NCBI GenBank assembly: GCA_020086605.1
Contig: JACBWW010000004.1
Coordinates: forward strand, 29,049,047-29,113,046
Source: Lanius collurio
Lineage: Eukaryota; Chordata; Aves; Passeriformes; Laniidae
Direction of reading: 5' to 3'
DNA length: 64,000 bases
Made by a program: the position numbers and the translations under genes. Shown here piece by piece: positions 13,293 to 23,900 of this stretch (the first letter of the stretch is position 1; each line of letters begins with the position of its first letter). A model generated the notes under the pieces. The model searched no databases. It was not told the DNA's origin and saw nothing but the letters and a program-made list of their open reading frames with translations.

Positions 13293-16200
13293 CTGCAGAG
13301 GAAACAAGAAGCAATGTCAGTCTGCTCTGTAATATGTTTACCAGAAGAACTTCACAAACAACTAATTCCCCTCAAGTGTATGAGGCAGAAAGTTGTGTAT
13401 AGAATATCAGAAGTAGGCAGGAATTGCCACTTATAAAATGGATTTATCCTGTTCTCTCAAGAACAGTTGCCCAGCAGATCAGTCTGAGCCTGAAACAAAA
13501 CTAGATGCTCCAAGGACTACTGAGTGACTGGATCATAGTGTGTTCACATTTTAATTCATGCATTTAATTATTTAAGGGAGACAACAAATAAGAGAATCTT
13601 GGTATTCTAGAGCTCAGAATGCAGAAGAATCACTCCACCAGGAAACAATCTAATTTATCTTAATGATACAAACACTTCTTCAACATTACTTCAAGGATTT
13701 CTTTAAGTTTTCAAGTGTTCAACTTCTGTCTGAAATTTTTTTGAAAATTAATAAAATCAACTTTTTCCAGGAGCAGAGGCAGACTCGCAGATGGATGACA
13801 AAAGATTCTTGCCACTTGGCACCAAGGGCAAGCTTACATCTAACAAGGACACTTCATAAAAAACAAACTGAAAACAAGCACCCACAGATGCATTTTCTTT
13901 GCTACTCAAGGATAGTTGACAAAAACAGTTCACTAGCAAAGGCCACAGAATTAAGTTACTCAGGGCATGATGAATTAAAACAGAATGAGACTGAAAAATG
14001 AAAGCAAACTGCATGAACTTATCTGTGTAGGCTCATGCCCTCCTTTCTCCCTGAGTCATTAGAGCTAGTATTTTGTTCATGAAGATGGGACTCAGTGAAT
14101 GCTTCAAGAACTACTAAAATTCTGGTTAGTCTTTAAATTTTGGTATACATATTTCTGATCAGATAAGAAGGGTGAGATAGTCAGTTGTAAGAAGCTGAGT
14201 AAAAATCCCAAGTTAACTCACTCCAGAACAATTAATAGTTCTTACCTAAGGAAAAAACCCTAAGCATGCTATTTCAAAGAAAGTCTTATTATTTAAACCC
14301 CAGCATGACTGGATCAAGGCCAAAGAGCTTGCAGCAGTAGTTTTAGTGTAGTGTAAGAAATGTTCATTTCAGGAAGGTTACTGATTTCTACCCTTCATCC
14401 CCAAATGCATTCATAATGCTACACAGCAAAAGCAGCTATCAAGTACTTCAGGAATTTCTGTGAACACAAGACACGTCTGATACACCTTGTGCTATGTGTG
14501 CCATCTGGTGGAAAAGTGTAAGCCGAAGTAGAATTCGGCACAACACTGATTTTACATTTTACAAGACTAATTAAGAAAGGCACAAGACTATCCTAGAAAA
14601 CAACTGCTACCTCCTAAAACAAGTGGCTAGTTTCAGTCTGTTAGATAAACTGTGTTTCTCAAACTGCATCAGTCCAGCACCACAGCGCCTGAAGATCAAA
14701 TGTGTCAGAATGTGTAGGGACAAGGTAAATCTACAGAACTGTGAGCTCATTTTATTTGGTCTACTGAAAACTTTGGCAAATGGCATTTTAGTAAGTCATC
14801 ACCAGTAACAGATTCTGTACTAAACACCAGAATACAAAGGAAAACAATCTGATGCTCAGGTCTTTAAAAATAATTTTATGTTTCAAACTGGCAAAGTCTG
14901 TTCATTGGACAGCTACACAAGTACTTGCAGTTGGACTTCAGCCACAGCAGTGCAGCTGCAGGAATGTCTACACCAGTCTCACTCACTTAAAAATTTTCTG
15001 GTATTTTGAAATTCAAAAGCCTAATACTATGTCTTTTGTTACTTGAATATGAGATTTCTATCCTTCTTTCTACAGCATTTCTGCGAAGTTGAGATCACTG
15101 TCATATCAAAACATCACCTTGAAGTTTATTATATGGAAAGTACTAAACCTAACATAAATTTTGTTCTGAACAGTGAAATCTAACACTCAAGTTCACAGTG
15201 CAGTCAGAATGGGAAGTACACAAGACAACCATTGCTTGTCCCCTGCTTTGACACACAAATGAGAACTGGAGATGTTTTCACAAGAGCAAGTTAACAATTA
15301 GCTAGGGCTCTCCAGAGGATTCATCTGTTCCTTAATTGCTTAATCAGCATTTACAGAAACTTTCATCTTGCTGTAGCTTGATCAAAACAAACTGTTGGCT
15401 GCAATGGACTTCTGTAGCCTTCTACCCTACAACTAGTACTGCCCTCAGCTGAAAAAAAGTCTGTAACCATTCTGCCTCCTGAGGAACTGGACCAACAGCA
15501 CAAAGGTAAATTTAAACAGATTCTAGCAGTAATAAAATAGTCAGCTATACTAAATTGTTGCATCTCAGTATCTGAAATGCTGAGAGCTTATATGTGAATA
15601 AAACTCAAGTAGAACTGTTAGTTTTTAAGCCTTCTTTAGAGATACCTTATATTTGTGCAGTTAATTGGATTGGGCAACTTGTTATGGCAGCTGCAATACT
15701 GCTGCACTACAGTTACTGCAAAAACCACATAAACGAGCACTATGTTAAACTCACATAAAAGAGTTTAGAGGGAAGGCTTCTGACTTTCCTAAGCCACTGA
15801 AATGGACTTGTACAACTGAACTTACACAAGACAGCTGAGGTCTGCCAAGTCATCAATGAAGTCAAACAATTGGCTGATATCATATGTAATGGATGGACTG
15901 TTGGGATTCATTCTCTTCAGATGCTCTTCATACATTTTACAGACTCCTACAGAGAAACAAGATTAACAATGCAGTATTAAAGAACTGTATTTGCTCAAAC
16001 TTTTTCAGCTCTTGGTCCACAAAGAAAGTTTAGAGACTACCACCATAAAAACAATCATATTTTCTAGAGCTGAAATTCTTTTGTTCCTAGTGATTTGCAT
16101 TGAAACATAACACCATAAGAGCAAGTAAGATGCATGGAAAGAAAAGTTTTCATCATCTAGGGGAAAAAAGTTGTAGTTCTGTCAGATATGTAACTTTCCA

Positions 16201-19200
16201 TGCAGTAAGCTCCAATGGACATTTGGAACTCCTAATAATTTTAAGACAGCAATCAGAACATATATTCCTACTGCACAAACACCTGAGAAACAGAAGAACT
16301 TGTAAGAATGATCATTCTTGATCCAAGAGTCAAACAGGGTACTGAGGTAAAAGTGACAGCACAAGCCTGCACACAGATTTAAAGCACTTTTTAAAATTTA
16401 AGCTAGTCTACTAATAATTCAGATACATTTGAGAAGAATGTAATATTAAAGAGAGCACAGAGATTTACACGGTCTTTCTTATACTTTTGTTTGCTTCACA
16501 AAACTTCCTGCAAGATTAATGTTAACTAAAGCTCTAATATTTCCATCTTCTTTTCATGCTCATTATGTGTATCAAAGTCTCACAGGATCTTTACTCTGGC
16601 ACACGTGTCATGAGACTGCAAATTATGTATCAACTGCATACAATCCTTTATTTAATATATTATTTCCAGTAGCAATCTTTCCTTTACAGTGCTAAGAAAA
16701 GACAAGTGAGAGTTAGGTGCTGATCCTGCAATGAAATCTGTATGGGCCCAGAAAGAATATTGTCTACTCTCCCAAACTGGATGTGGCTTCATCTAGTTAA
16801 ATCAAAACCAGACATTTAATAGAAAAAGGAAGTTTTAGAAACAAATATAACTACGTTTTAGTTTGCTAGAACATTAGTAAACGAAAAGTGTGAGGGTTTT
16901 TTAGTGAATTACTTTTGAAGAACATGAAGAGTAACTTATTTTCTTACTAAGTTTGTGAATATGTCAAAAATAGGGTTTTAACAACAGTTTTTAACTACCA
17001 TGTCTGCATCCACCCACCTTCCATGCACTCATTCACCGATTCATAATCAGCATATGTTCTGCCTTCTGGCCTCTTGGTAGGCTGGACAAGTAGAATTGTG
17101 TGAGACTGGAAAAGAAAACAAACACGAAAAAAATACAGGTTACTTGCACCTTGAATTATCTTTGTTTTAATTAAGTTATTTATATGAAAGAAGAAGTAAA
17201 AAGAAGCATAATACTAAAATATTAGACTAGCAATCAAGGACACAGACATTTTCCAAATAGCATTTACTATTTATGTAAGCTGTGTTAATAAATTTTGTTT
17301 CCAACACGTCCTATCAATCCTTATGGAACTTTAAAATGTGTAAAATCACCACTAAAGCAGCTATTGTGTTGAAAAGAAATACCACAGAAATAGTTTCTAT
17401 TTAGACAGACAAGCAAAGCAATAAAGTTGTTGTATAAAAGCTGTGGTATTAGTGCATTTACTTATTTTGTTCCAAATGCAAGCTGTCAGTAAAATTTTCA
17501 ATACCCCAAATAAAGAGCAAGGAGGGGACTCAGCCTAACCACACTGTCAGTTTCACCTTAAGATTTTAACAGAAATAGCTATTTTGAGTTACTCATTTAA
17601 CTTCAAGGGAACACAAATGATAGGATAAATCTGCACTTAGCATTCAAGATTATTTCCTGCAAAACAGATGTACTGGTTTTTCACACTTCAATGAGTTTAC
17701 TTAAACACTAATTATGGCATAGAAAACTGTTCCAAATGTTGGAGTCCATAAGGTTGTTCTTCTGCAGGGAAGACTTAGATGATTGTACACTCTGTGGCTT
17801 CCATTATTTCCATAACATTTTTCACTTGGCTACAGCAAGTAATTTGAGCAAAGAAGCAAGAATTTTGAAGTGTACACAATCTGTGATCTAATTAACAGGT
17901 TGCACAGCACAGAAAGTTTGCAAGCATGCTGCAAATGGCCGTTTCCAGTGCTGCTAATTGGATCCAACATTTTCAGTGCTAATATATGAGGTGAGCACAC
18001 AACATAGAGGCAATGGCAGGGTAAGACATTATTTGGCTTAATCAACTGCTGACAGAAAAATCCTGACCCATACTTTGGAAATCAGTGAAGACACCAGTTC
18101 AGTGCTCATCAAATGCAGTGACAGAAGAGAAATGGCAAATGTTAGGATTTACAGGGAAAAAAAAAAACAAACACCAACAAAACAGGACAAATTCTTATCC
18201 CATAAGTGACAGTATTCACATCCTTGGAATACAGTTTTCAGTTTTTTTAGTTCTTTATCAACATGGCAGTAGCAAATTCTGGAAGTTCAGGAAAACATTA
18301 CACAGACAAAAAGCAGGAGCAAGAATTTTCCTAGTCAGAAGTGGGAAAAAAGGGGAATTCTGAGCTGCACACTGTAACAACAAAAATCATACAAAGGAGA
18401 GTAGATCATTTAAATCCACTTTCATGTATGCCAGAGGATGATAGATTTGAAAGGAATTCCCCAAAGGGGGCTGGTATCTGGCTGTTCCAAAGTGCATTGT
18501 ACTTGAACAAGCGTGTCTTAGCAGGGAGTCCAAATGATTGCCAAACATTATTATAAAATAATTTTTCCAGCACTATCGTTTTAATTAGCTGATCACTGAG
18601 AAGCGTTAAATGAATGTATAAATTCTGAAATTATTAAAATAATCAGATTATAGAAAAATAAGTGAGCCAGACATACAAGCTTCACAGAACTTCACAACAG
18701 AAATCATGTTGACTTCTGATTTTAAGCCATTTATCACTTCAGATACTATACAATATTCATTATCAGATACTGGCCCAGAAAAAATATTAAAATTGATACC
18801 ATTGGATCATGTGTGTTGCAGAATTAATGCTTTTCAAACATTTCTTTGGGAACTTAACATTATTTTACTTTAAGGGGAAAAAAATTGATTTGATAAAATT
18901 GCTGGTCCTGTCCTACCATGTAGGTACAAAAGAATGACAAGTTCAGAAGCCTGAGGGAAGTCTCCTCTGACTCTTATTACTTGCCCTGTGTGCCTAGGTG
19001 ACATAAAACCAAAACAAGGGAAGATCCATAACCCTTTTGGCATTAGTACCAGGTTACCTGGACAAGCCCCAAACAGACCCTTATTATTATGATGCACATG
19101 TTAGAGTTCTTTTCATTTTCCTTAAAAGCACAGTTGTACTGGCTACTTTTAAGCAGGACACGGAATGAGACACCACATGGTTTATATTATACCAATTTCG

Positions 19201-20144
19201 AACTTCTGGAGAGCAATTTGGAAATTGCTCCTGTTACTGAAGGCAGAACCCTGTAAAACTGGTTAAGGCAGTGCCAGGAGCCAAACCAGCAGGACTTAAA
19301 AGCTAGGCAGCATTTGCCCAAGGAGGCTTCCACCAATTGTAGTCTATTTAACAATAATGCATTAAAAAAAAAAAAAGCCCCAAAACAATAGAAGTTAACG
19401 ATAAACATGAATTGTAAGGGTAAGATGTGCAGTGATGCAAATACCAGTAGCATACTGCACACACCTAAATGTCTTGCCAGGCAGGAAAGGTAGTCTAAGG
19501 ACCACCTTTCACTCTGGCCAACAGGCAGAGGGCTTGTAGCTACCCATCATGGCCGAAGCCAACTGCCTTGGAGCAAGTTCCAGGCAGATGTGGAACCTCG
19601 CTGCAAACCGACAAACAGCCGCCCTCCCACAGCAGGTCAACAACTTCCTTCAGCAGATCTTAATTTGTTAGATGAACGCATCAAACCACGAGGATAAGGA
19701 GGCCTGTGAGCTTCAGCGTGCCATTGCTAGAGCCCACCAACGCAAGCTCCCGCCTTTCCCTCCTCCGAGCAGAGGGGAGGAGCAGGGAAAGCAGCATGGA
19801 AAGCGCAAATCAGCCATTTAAGGCAGGCTCGCTCGACGGGCGAGACTCGCGGGAAAGCGCTGCGCTTCCAACAGCGCCCTGAGAAGGGGCAGAAGGTGCC
19901 GGGGAAGGGGGGCGGGAGCCTCCAGCGCGCCGCTCCCCGAGCGCCGCTGCCGCCTTTGTGCCCCCGCCCCGTCCAGCCCTGCCCCGCCAAAACGTGCAGC
20001 CGCCGGCCCGGGCCCGCACCACCGGCCGTGGCCTCCCCGCCCGCAGTGACCCAGGGGGAAAGGAGGGGAGGGGAAGGGAAGGCTGCCCGTGCGGGCGCGG
20101 TGTGCATGGAGCCCAGCGACCCCGTCCTGTCCCGTTCTCACCAT
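13190..20144 (-). CDS. ERH: ERH, enhancer of rudimentary homolog (complete, 4 coding exons)
   Basis: Coding segments on the minus strand are 20142-20144, 17018-17105, 15826-15946 and 13190-13292. Together they make 315 nt, that is 104 residues plus TAA, the usual ERH length. The product starts [20 protein letters not shown], carries the acidic helix region with [14 protein letters not shown], and ends RRQAQQASK. All introns are GT-AG. ERH is a small nuclear homodimer found throughout eukaryotes. The family is known to bind mRNA-processing partners such as CIZ1 and SNRPD3, and the yeast protein Erh1 works with Mmi1 in RNA elimination. The sequence is nearly identical to the mammalian protein as I recall it; the Ser next to the C-terminal Lys replaces Gly. 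The start codon stands alone in exon 1 with an intron directly after ATG. The gene runs head to head with SLC39A9 from a CpG island. Confidence 0.97.
13293..15825 (-). other. ERH: ERH intron 3
   Basis: This is an AT-rich GT-AG intron of about 2.5 kb. I see no repeat, RNA gene or extra exon in it. The 112-codon plus-strand frame at 13663-14001 has no recognisable similarity. Confidence 0.85.
15826..15946 (-). CDS. ERH: ERH coding exon 3
   Basis: The acceptor is CTGTAG and the donor GTAAGTTC. The frame enters with GA, completing Gly. The exon encodes [18 protein letters not shown], then [18 protein letters not shown], and ends with GT of a split Val codon. It is the central helix and loop region of the dimer. 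Confidence 0.96.
15947..17017 (-). other. ERH: ERH intron 2
   Basis: This AT-rich GT-AG intron of about 1.1 kb is the shortest of the gene. Nothing else is recognised in it. Confidence 0.85.
17018..17105 (-). CDS. ERH: ERH coding exon 2
   Basis: The acceptor is TTCCAG and the donor GTGGGT. The exon starts directly with the second codon of the protein (Ser). It encodes [19 protein letters not shown] and [10 protein letters not shown], with one extra base shared with exon 3. Confidence 0.96.
17106..20141 (-). other. ERH: ERH intron 1
   Basis: This intron of about 3.0 kb starts inside the CpG island. It has a poly(A)-like run near 19364-19376 (plus strand) and no recognisable repeat or RNA gene. 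The open frames inside it look random. Confidence 0.85.
20142..20144 (-). CDS. ERH: ERH coding exon 1: initiation codon only
   Basis: The minus strand reads GCCGCCATG followed at once by the donor GTGAGAAC. Only the start codon is coding. It has a favourable context, with G at -3. The 5' UTR extends rightward into the CpG island; the transcription start is not visible from sequence. The frame joins exactly to exon 2, whose first full codon is Ser2. Confidence 0.92.
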
Positions 20145-20277
20145 GGCGGCTCGGCTCCTTCAGCACCACCGGGCAGAAGTGGCGCGCGGCGATCCCCCAC
20201 AGGCCCCCGCGCCCGCCGGAAGCGCCGCCGCGCCAACGGCCGCCACCATAGAGCCGCCCGCACCAGAGCGCCGCTCG

Positions 20278-20289
20278 TGCGCACGCGCC
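20278..20289. promoter_or_regulatory. Candidate NRF1 site
   Basis: TGCGCACGCGCC closely fits the near-palindromic NRF1 consensus (TGCGCATGCGC type). It lies in the middle of the bidirectional promoter, where NRF1 sites are often found in mammals. Binding is inferred. Confidence 0.55.
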
Positions 20290-20313
20290 CGCAGGGCCGG
20301 CGGCCGGGCTGGC

Positions 20314-20323
20314 GGGGGCGGGG
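20314..20323. promoter_or_regulatory. GC box (Sp/KLF type)
   Basis: GGGGGCGGGG is a perfect core for Sp1-family factors. A second tandem GC box lies at 20407-20420. Confidence 0.6.
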
Positions 20324-20327
20324 CGCG

Positions 20328-20336
20328 GCCATCTTT
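20328..20336 (-). promoter_or_regulatory. Candidate YY1 site 1
   Basis: GCCATCTTT on the plus strand matches the YY1 core (AAGATGGC on the other strand). A second, better copy lies about 50 bases to the right. In TATA-less promoters YY1 sites often sit at or just past the start site. Confidence 0.55.
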
Positions 20337-20380
20337 GATGAGGGAGCCGCGCTTTGCCCATCGCGGGCCGCGGGCTCACC

Positions 20381-20390
20381 CGCCATCTTG
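20381..20390 (-). promoter_or_regulatory. Candidate YY1 site 2
   Basis: CGCCATCTTG is a strong match to the YY1 consensus (AAGATGGCG on the minus strand). It lies between the two divergent genes and may mark the ERH start-site region on the minus strand. Confidence 0.6.
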
Positions 20391-20406
20391 GAGCCGGGAA
20401 GCGCGC

Positions 20407-20420
20407 GGGGGCGGGGCGGG
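20407..20420. promoter_or_regulatory. Tandem GC boxes
   Basis: GGGGGCGGGGCGGG contains two overlapping Sp-type cores. An ETS-like CCGGAAG follows at 20433-20439. Confidence 0.6.
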
Positions 20421-20432
20421 CGGCGGCCCGTC

Positions 20433-20439
20433 CCGGAAG
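20433..20439 (+). promoter_or_regulatory. Candidate ETS/GABPA site
   Basis: CCGGAAG is the core bound by GABPA and other ETS factors, which often occur in bidirectional CpG-island promoters. The assignment rests on motif match alone. Confidence 0.45.
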
Positions 20440-20873
20440 GGGAAGCGCTGAGGTGCCACTTGGCCGCCGGGGTAGCGGCCGTGGGTGTGGGGTGGGAGCG
20501 CTGGCTCCGCAGGGTCTCCTCGGCCCTCTCTGAGGCTGCCCCGCCGTGAGGAGCCGCCTGCTTGCTCGCTGTCTCCAACCCCTCCTCCTGCCTCCCCTGG
20601 GAGCGGTACGGTGCGAGTGAAAGTTCCGCCGCCTCAGGTGAGGGCCGGGCCCACCTGCCGGTGGCCCAGCCGTTCCCGCCCCCCCGGCCGCGCCCGGGCT
20701 GGCCGAACACCCGCGGCTGGGGGTCGAGCCGGCCGCTGCCGCCAGACGAGAGAGACATGGCTGAAAGCCTCTGCTGGGAGCTCGGTGTCTGCACGGGTTA
20801 AGGCGTGCGGTGGGGCGAGGTGGGAAAGTTGCTGTTGGATTTCGCTTCAAGAGACCGGACAGAAAGCGGCGAA

Positions 20874-20969
20874 ATGGATGACTTCCCCTCCATCTGCCTG
20901 CTGTCCCTGGCCATGCTGGTCGCCTGCTATGTGGCAGGCATTATACCCTTGGCAGTTAATTTTTCCGAG
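20874..20969 (+). CDS. SLC39A9: SLC39A9 coding exon 1
   Basis: It encodes residues 1-32, starting [16 protein letters not shown] and ending NFSE before the donor GTAAGAC. It contains the first membrane span. The NFS sequon at N29 lies at the end of this span. The exon sits at the right edge of the CpG island. Confidence 0.97.
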
Positions 20970-23900
20970 GTAAGACAGCTCCGCCAAAGTGCTCGTTGGT
21001 TGCTAACGGAGAAACCAGAGAGATCTCCCAGTAGGAATTGGTGCCATCCCTTTGCAATCCGGCAACTCTGTTAAGGATGAAGCTGTAACTTAAAAAGTTA
21101 TGCGTGCAATATTAATTTTTATTAAAAACTGCTGTGTGAAATTATGTTTATTTCACAGTGTGTACAGAAGCCATTTAAACTTGCCACATTTAACTCGCGT
21201 CTCTGCTACAAGTGAAGCGAGGTCTCAGCATGTAGTATAAGGACATGAATAAGCGTGTCTATTCTTAGAAGCTTGTGTAAGAAATTGCTGGAGTCACAGT
21301 TTATCTCTTATTATGTGCCTGTGGGCTACTCAAATTAAGGCTTTTAAAAAGAATTCCAAGAGTATTCTCAGAAAACCTTTTTTCAAAGGTTGAAAATTAA
21401 GCCTTAGCTTTTTGATTACTATAGAACTGCAAGTTACTGCCACCTGAAAGTCAAGGCATTCTTTTGGAAAAATACCTTGGATAAATAAGGTACTGTTAAA
21501 GGAGAGGGAGACTTTCCTAGGTCAAGTAAGTTTCCAAACGGTCCAGCAGTTCCTCATTTAACATATTTGGCTGCTTCTAAGAAATGGTTGTTGAGGTGAT
21601 GATGATTGTCACAGTCTCTGTAAGTTTCCTATTATCCTCTGATACCTAGAGGGTTTTTCTCTGTCTAAATGATGGTTAGTGTATAGAGGTATGGTGTAGT
21701 GATAGTTTAGTTGTTCTAAGGTAGTAAGAGCACTCTTATGAAGGTTGCCCATTTCTCTTGGAAGTAGTGCTACTTTTGGGAAGCTCAAGTCAGAGGGCTG
21801 CTTGCACCTGTCCTTTGGCCCCGTTATTACTAGGGGGCTTTGGGAGCAATAGACCCTGAGCAGCATGGAAGGAAAGGCTGTTCATTTTAGGAAAAGTACA
21901 ACTCAACTAAATGAATTGCAACCTAGCAGTGTATTTGGGCATCTTCACATGAACATCAGCAGACTTCTGTTTTGCCAGTGCTTCATCTGATGCTTTGGTG
22001 GACCTTGCCATATGTGTCTTCAGTGTTCTTGCTTCCACTGCCTTGCTCTTCAAATCTTGCTTCTGCCCTGAAGCCCACAAAGGGGTTTTTGCAAATTTGC
22101 TGAGGGCACTGCCCCATGTGCTAATATTGTCTCTTTTTAAATTTAATTTTGCATTTAGTAATGTATGTGCTTGATAGTTGCCTGTTAACTCATAATTTAT
22201 GTTCAGTGTTGTTTGGAGGTAAGGTTCTCGGTCTGTCTTTGTGTTTTCTTTGTATAGTTGAATCAGTGGTCTCTTAAACCTTTCTAGGCTTCCAGCAGCT
22301 GCAGGAATACAGATCTGTTGTGGATCCAAAACTGCCTAAGCAGTAATCACGTCTTTATTAGCCTTTTGTATATGTGGTATTTTACCATCAGTACACAAAT
22401 GTGCAATCAAGTTTATTGTGGTATCTTAAGCTCTCAGAAATTCTTGATTCAATTTTACACTTGATTTAAGTCTTTTATTTAAGATATTTTAAGAGTTTGC
22501 ATGCTATACTGGTTTAAAAGAGCAAAATATCTCTGCCCATGATGTACAAGTCCTAGCTAATCCTGGAAGCGTCTAATTAGAAGTTATAATTGTTTCATTT
22601 AAAATTATTGCTTAGGATTCTGCAACAAAGTCAATTTCAAACTGAAATTAATGTTTAGATGGTCCACTCTGTAGTTTGCAAAAAGTTTTGCGGATGGCCA
22701 CAGTGAGTAAAAATGCCTCTTCCCACTGGCCAATGTAATGATTGAGTTGAAAAACAAAAGTGAATGCTATGTATAAGAGACCCCAGATACTGGAGAAAAA
22801 TTAAATTATTCATTAGTGTTAATACATTCCTTCAGACTATTTTTTTGCCATGGAATTTATTACTTGTGTTCTGATCTCAATCTCATGCTGTATTCTGTTG
22901 TTTCTATTGGATTAGGAAATTCTTGAAAGTATAAAACTCCAGGAAAGGAAGGTATCACTAAAAAGATACAAACTGAACAGAGCTTTGCCTTAGTTCTGTG
23001 TGCAGAGGTACCCTTTTAGCTTAATCCTAATTTACAGGACTCTGTTGGTCTAATTTAGGGCTGGAAACAGCACTGTGCCAATTCTGAGGCTATCTCTTAA
23101 AGTGTAGTCTAAATGTAGAAAAAAAAAAAAAAGAATTGTAGCAGTTTGAATGTTTTGGTGGTGTAATAGAGGCAGAAAATGGGACCACTTCCTGCTGAAA
23201 GTACGTGTGAGTTTTTGATAGGTCCAAGTAAGAGTTTCAATGCCATAAAATACTGAGTAGTGGAACAGTTTGCTAATTTGAGGAATTTGAGATTTTTCCC
23301 ATGGAATTTTAGCACTGTTTACTGTGTTGCTCTTGTTTTTTAATATGCAAATGTATTTAACAAAAATAGTTTGATTTCTTGGATAAAACTGTATTACTTT
23401 TGCCTATCTATATAGGCTGTTGTTACTAAATTTCTGTATTCACCATGCCTAAGTATTTTGTACTGAAGAGGAGATGGAGACTTACCTTGTAATGATAACT
23501 TGTTAATCTGTATTATTTTCATGGATCTTTAAAATTCACAGGTGCCCAAGTGAAAGCAAGCTGTACTTTGTATTTGCACTTGTAATAAAGCAGTATTCCT
23601 TCTGACACTTTTCTCTGTGTTTATGTATGTATGCAAAAGATATTATAGTTGCAGATAAATAATGTTTATTTTCTTGTAAGATACTATATTTTTGCAAAGT
23701 TACTTTACGTGCAGCAGATGTTGAAAATTTATCTTCTCATGTAGATTACCGCTGTATGACAATTTACCAAGTATAGTTGTTACATGTGCTAGTATACAGT
23801 GCATCTTTGTGGCAACTTTACACTTTGAGTTTTCCCCAGTAATGCTGCAGTTGTTCCCTTACGGTCACATTTGGCTCGCTTTCAGGAAGCTGGTTATGCA

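Larger units (their letters stand above)
19850..20880. promoter_or_regulatory. CpG island / bidirectional promoter of ERH and SLC39A9
   Basis: The region is strongly GC-rich with dense CpG, unlike the AT-rich DNA around it. The ERH start codon (minus) and the SLC39A9 start codon (plus, 20874) face away from each other about 730 bases apart. GC boxes, YY1-like CGCCATCTT motifs, an NRF1-like palindrome and an ETS core lie between them. No TATA box stands out. This is the typical design of a head-to-head housekeeping promoter. Long open frames in this stretch come from the lack of AT-rich stop codons and are not genes. Confidence 0.9.

Noticed and set aside
19810..20850. 346-codon minus-strand open frame and other long frames on both strands
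   Set aside because: They lie in the CpG island, where GC-rich DNA lacks stop codons. Products are Arg/Pro/Ala/Gly-rich with no domain, and the frames overlap real first exons and promoter motifs.
21596..21642. Possible C/D-box snoRNA (GTGATGA, then CTGA 37 bases later) in SLC39A9 intron 1
   Set aside because: The interval is too short, no terminal stem pairs the flanks and no C'/D' boxes are visible.
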